From: Negativicutes bacterium | GTDB taxonomy: Bacteria; Bacillota_C; Negativicutes; Sporomusales_B; JARLHX01 | Length of the DNA: 14,879 nt | NCBI GenBank assembly: GCA_031292015.1 | Contig: JARLHY010000059.1 | Location: 1-14,879 of the forward strand | Reading direction: 5' to 3' | Shown here: piece after piece, positions 13,870 to 14,879 of the stretch | How positions within the stretch are numbered: position 1 is the first letter of the stretch | Layout of the letters: each line of letters starts with the position of its first letter | Made by a program: the position numbers and the translations under genes | The notes under the pieces: generated by a model | Databases searched by the model: none | The model's input: only the letters and a program-made list of their open reading frames with translations | What the model was told of the DNA's origin: nothing

Positions 13870-13877
13870 CTGCCTCT
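13851..13877 (+). terminator. Candidate terminator hairpin overlapping the phosphoesterase stop
   Basis: AGAGGTAGCTA (13851-13861) pairs with TAGCTGCCTCT (13867-13877), giving 11 bp with one G-U pair and a 5-nt loop; the stop codon TAG opens the second arm. The downstream sequence AATGGTTTGTT has only a weak U-run, so termination may be inefficient. It is the best candidate for the end of the riboflavin transcript before hslO. Confidence 0.45.
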
Positions 13878-14022
13878 AATGGTTTGTTACACTGTGGAAA
13901 GGGAATGCTTGCACAGGATAGCAGTGAAACGTGAGTAAGCCTTCTTCCTGGCTCGTTATTTCCGATGGATACATGGACATGATAATAACTAAAGCCATCA
14001 GATCTCTAGACAGGAGTATGTT

Positions 14023-14879
14023 ATGAAAGATCATTTAACGAAAGCCACTGCCAGCGGCGTGAGGGCCTTTGCGGCAGTGACCACCGCCTTGTGCGAAGAG
14101 GCCCGGCGGCGGCATGACTGCTATCCGGTGCCGGCGGCGGCCCTGGGCCGGACGATGACGGCGGCGCTGCTTTTGGCGGCCAATCTGAAAACAGAGGAAG
14201 CAATCACGGTGAGAATCGCCGGTGACGGACCCATCGGGCCGATTGTCGCCGACGCTGGCCCGGCGGGATTTGTCCGGGGCTATGTAAGCAATCCCCAGGT
14301 CGAGCTGCCGCTGAATAACGGGAAACTGGATGTCGGCGGGGCGGTGGGGCAAGGCCATATCCATGTGACTCGCTTCACCGGACTCAAGCAGCCGTTCACC
14401 GGCAGCGTGCCGCTTCTCAGCGGCGAGATCGGCGAAGATGTCGCCAACTATCTGCTGGTGTCTGAGCAGACCCCATCCACCGTGGCGCTGGGGGTGCTGG
14501 TGAATCCAGATCTGACGGTGGCCGCGGCAGGCGGATTTATCGTCCAGGCTATGCCTGGGGCCGACGACGCGGTGTTGGAGCAGGTGGAACGGAACCTGGC
14601 GGCTCTGCCGCCGGTATCACAGATGGTCAAGCAGGGCGAAGACGGTGAGGCAATCCTGGGCCGGATCTTCGCCGGGCTGGAGGCCACTGTCTTCGAGCCG
14701 TCACAGGTGGCGTTCTATTGCCAATGCTCGGACGAACGGGTTGAGAGCATGCTCGTCAGCCTGGGCCGGAAAGAACTGGCCGAAATGGTGCTGGAAGGCC
14801 AGGCCGAGGTTCGCTGTCATTTTTGCGGCGAGCTTTACCAGATCGGCCGGGAGCGTCTGAGGCAATTGCACGACTCGGC
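14023..14879 (+). CDS. hslO: Redox-regulated molecular chaperone Hsp33 (partial, runs off the window)
   Basis: This is an open frame of 285 codons reaching the window edge without a stop; the family is usually about 290-300 residues, so only a few are missing. Hsp33 is a cytoplasmic holdase that is switched on by disulfide formation under oxidative stress. The N-terminal domain shows the family start (MKDHLTKATASGVRAFAAVT), TMTAALLLAANLK, GDGPIGPIVADA, the NYLLVSEQTPS stretch and VAAAGGFIVQ. The C-terminal redox switch is complete: C233-Q-C235 and C265-H-F-C268, the four zinc ligands. ATG 14023 follows AGGAG (14012-14016) with a 6-nt spacer. It is separated from the upstream gene by 153 nt and probably has its own promoter; GATAAT at 13981-13986 is a possible -10 without a good -35. 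Confidence 0.96.
   Translation, partial: MKDHLTKATASGVRAFAAVTTALCEEARRRHDCYPVPAAALGRTMTAALLLAANLKTEEAITVRIAGDGPIGPIVADAGPAGFVRGYVSNPQVELPLNNGKLDVGGAVGQGHIHVTRFTGLKQPFTGSVPLLSGEIGEDVANYLLVSEQTPSTVALGVLVNPDLTVAAAGGFIVQAMPGADDAVLEQVERNLAALPPVSQMVKQGEDGEAILGRIFAGLEATVFEPSQVAFYCQCSDERVESMLVSLGRKELAEMVLEGQAEVRCHFCGELYQIGRERLRQLHDS

Noticed and set aside
13870..14022. Possible regulatory RNA or heat-shock operator before hslO
   Set aside because: The 153-nt gap shows no CIRCE-type inverted repeat and no conserved riboswitch string. The partial pairing around GAGTAAGCC/GGCTCGTTA (about 13933-13958) has mismatches and is not persuasive.

Overview
This window reads as a stretch of core chromosome from a GC-rich Firmicute (Bacillota), most likely a clostridial or negativicute lineage such as Sporomusaceae. 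The lineage is inferred. It rests on Shine-Dalgarno sequences of the AGGAGG/AGGTGA type, an FMN riboswitch with intrinsic terminator ahead of a ribD-ribE-ribBA-ribH operon, and the prkC-rsgA-rpe junction familiar from Firmicutes. All genes with convincing family signatures lie on the + strand. I see no insertion sequences, phage genes, CRISPR arrays, tRNA or rRNA.

Layout. Positions 1-235 are a leader with a perfect 17-bp inverted repeat (99-147) and a plausible promoter. Positions 236-1324 encode a DUF362-family protein with a cysteine-rich C-terminus. A near-consensus sigma-A promoter (1423-1451) then opens a tightly packed operon of eight genes, 1482-9529: a DUF3662+FHA protein (FhaA-like), a membrane-anchored FHA protein (FhaB-like), a PP2C Ser/Thr phosphatase, a SEDS glycosyltransferase (FtsW/RodA/SpoVE), a class B penicillin-binding protein, a PASTA Ser/Thr kinase (PrkC/PknB), the ribosome-maturation GTPase RsgA, and ribulose-phosphate 3-epimerase. 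Positions 9530-9818 hold a promoter, an FMN riboswitch and a terminator. The riboflavin operon ribD-ribE-ribBA-ribH follows (9819-13276). A YfcE-type phosphodiesterase comes next (13315-13869), and the window ends inside hslO, the redox-regulated chaperone Hsp33 (14023 to the edge).

How the genes work together. The first operon joins a kinase/phosphatase/FHA signalling unit to a SEDS-bPBP peptidoglycan synthase pair. PASTA domains outside the cell sense muropeptides or lipid II, the kinase phosphorylates threonines, FHA domains read them and the PP2C enzyme erases them. Its order (fhaA-fhaB-phosphatase-rodA-pbpA-kinase) matches the actinobacterial pknB locus, without pknA, and is joined to the Firmicute-style rsgA-rpe tail. 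The second operon makes riboflavin from GTP and ribulose 5-phosphate. Rpe, immediately upstream, interconverts that pentose phosphate with xylulose 5-phosphate.

I found no clearly undescribed system. The most interesting items are the Actinobacteria-like synteny, shared T-Q-V-(F/L) motifs in the FhaA linker and the kinase juxtamembrane segment, the HCD (not HRD) kinase catalytic loop, the uncharacterised DUF362 gene with its cysteine pattern, and the palindrome at the left edge.
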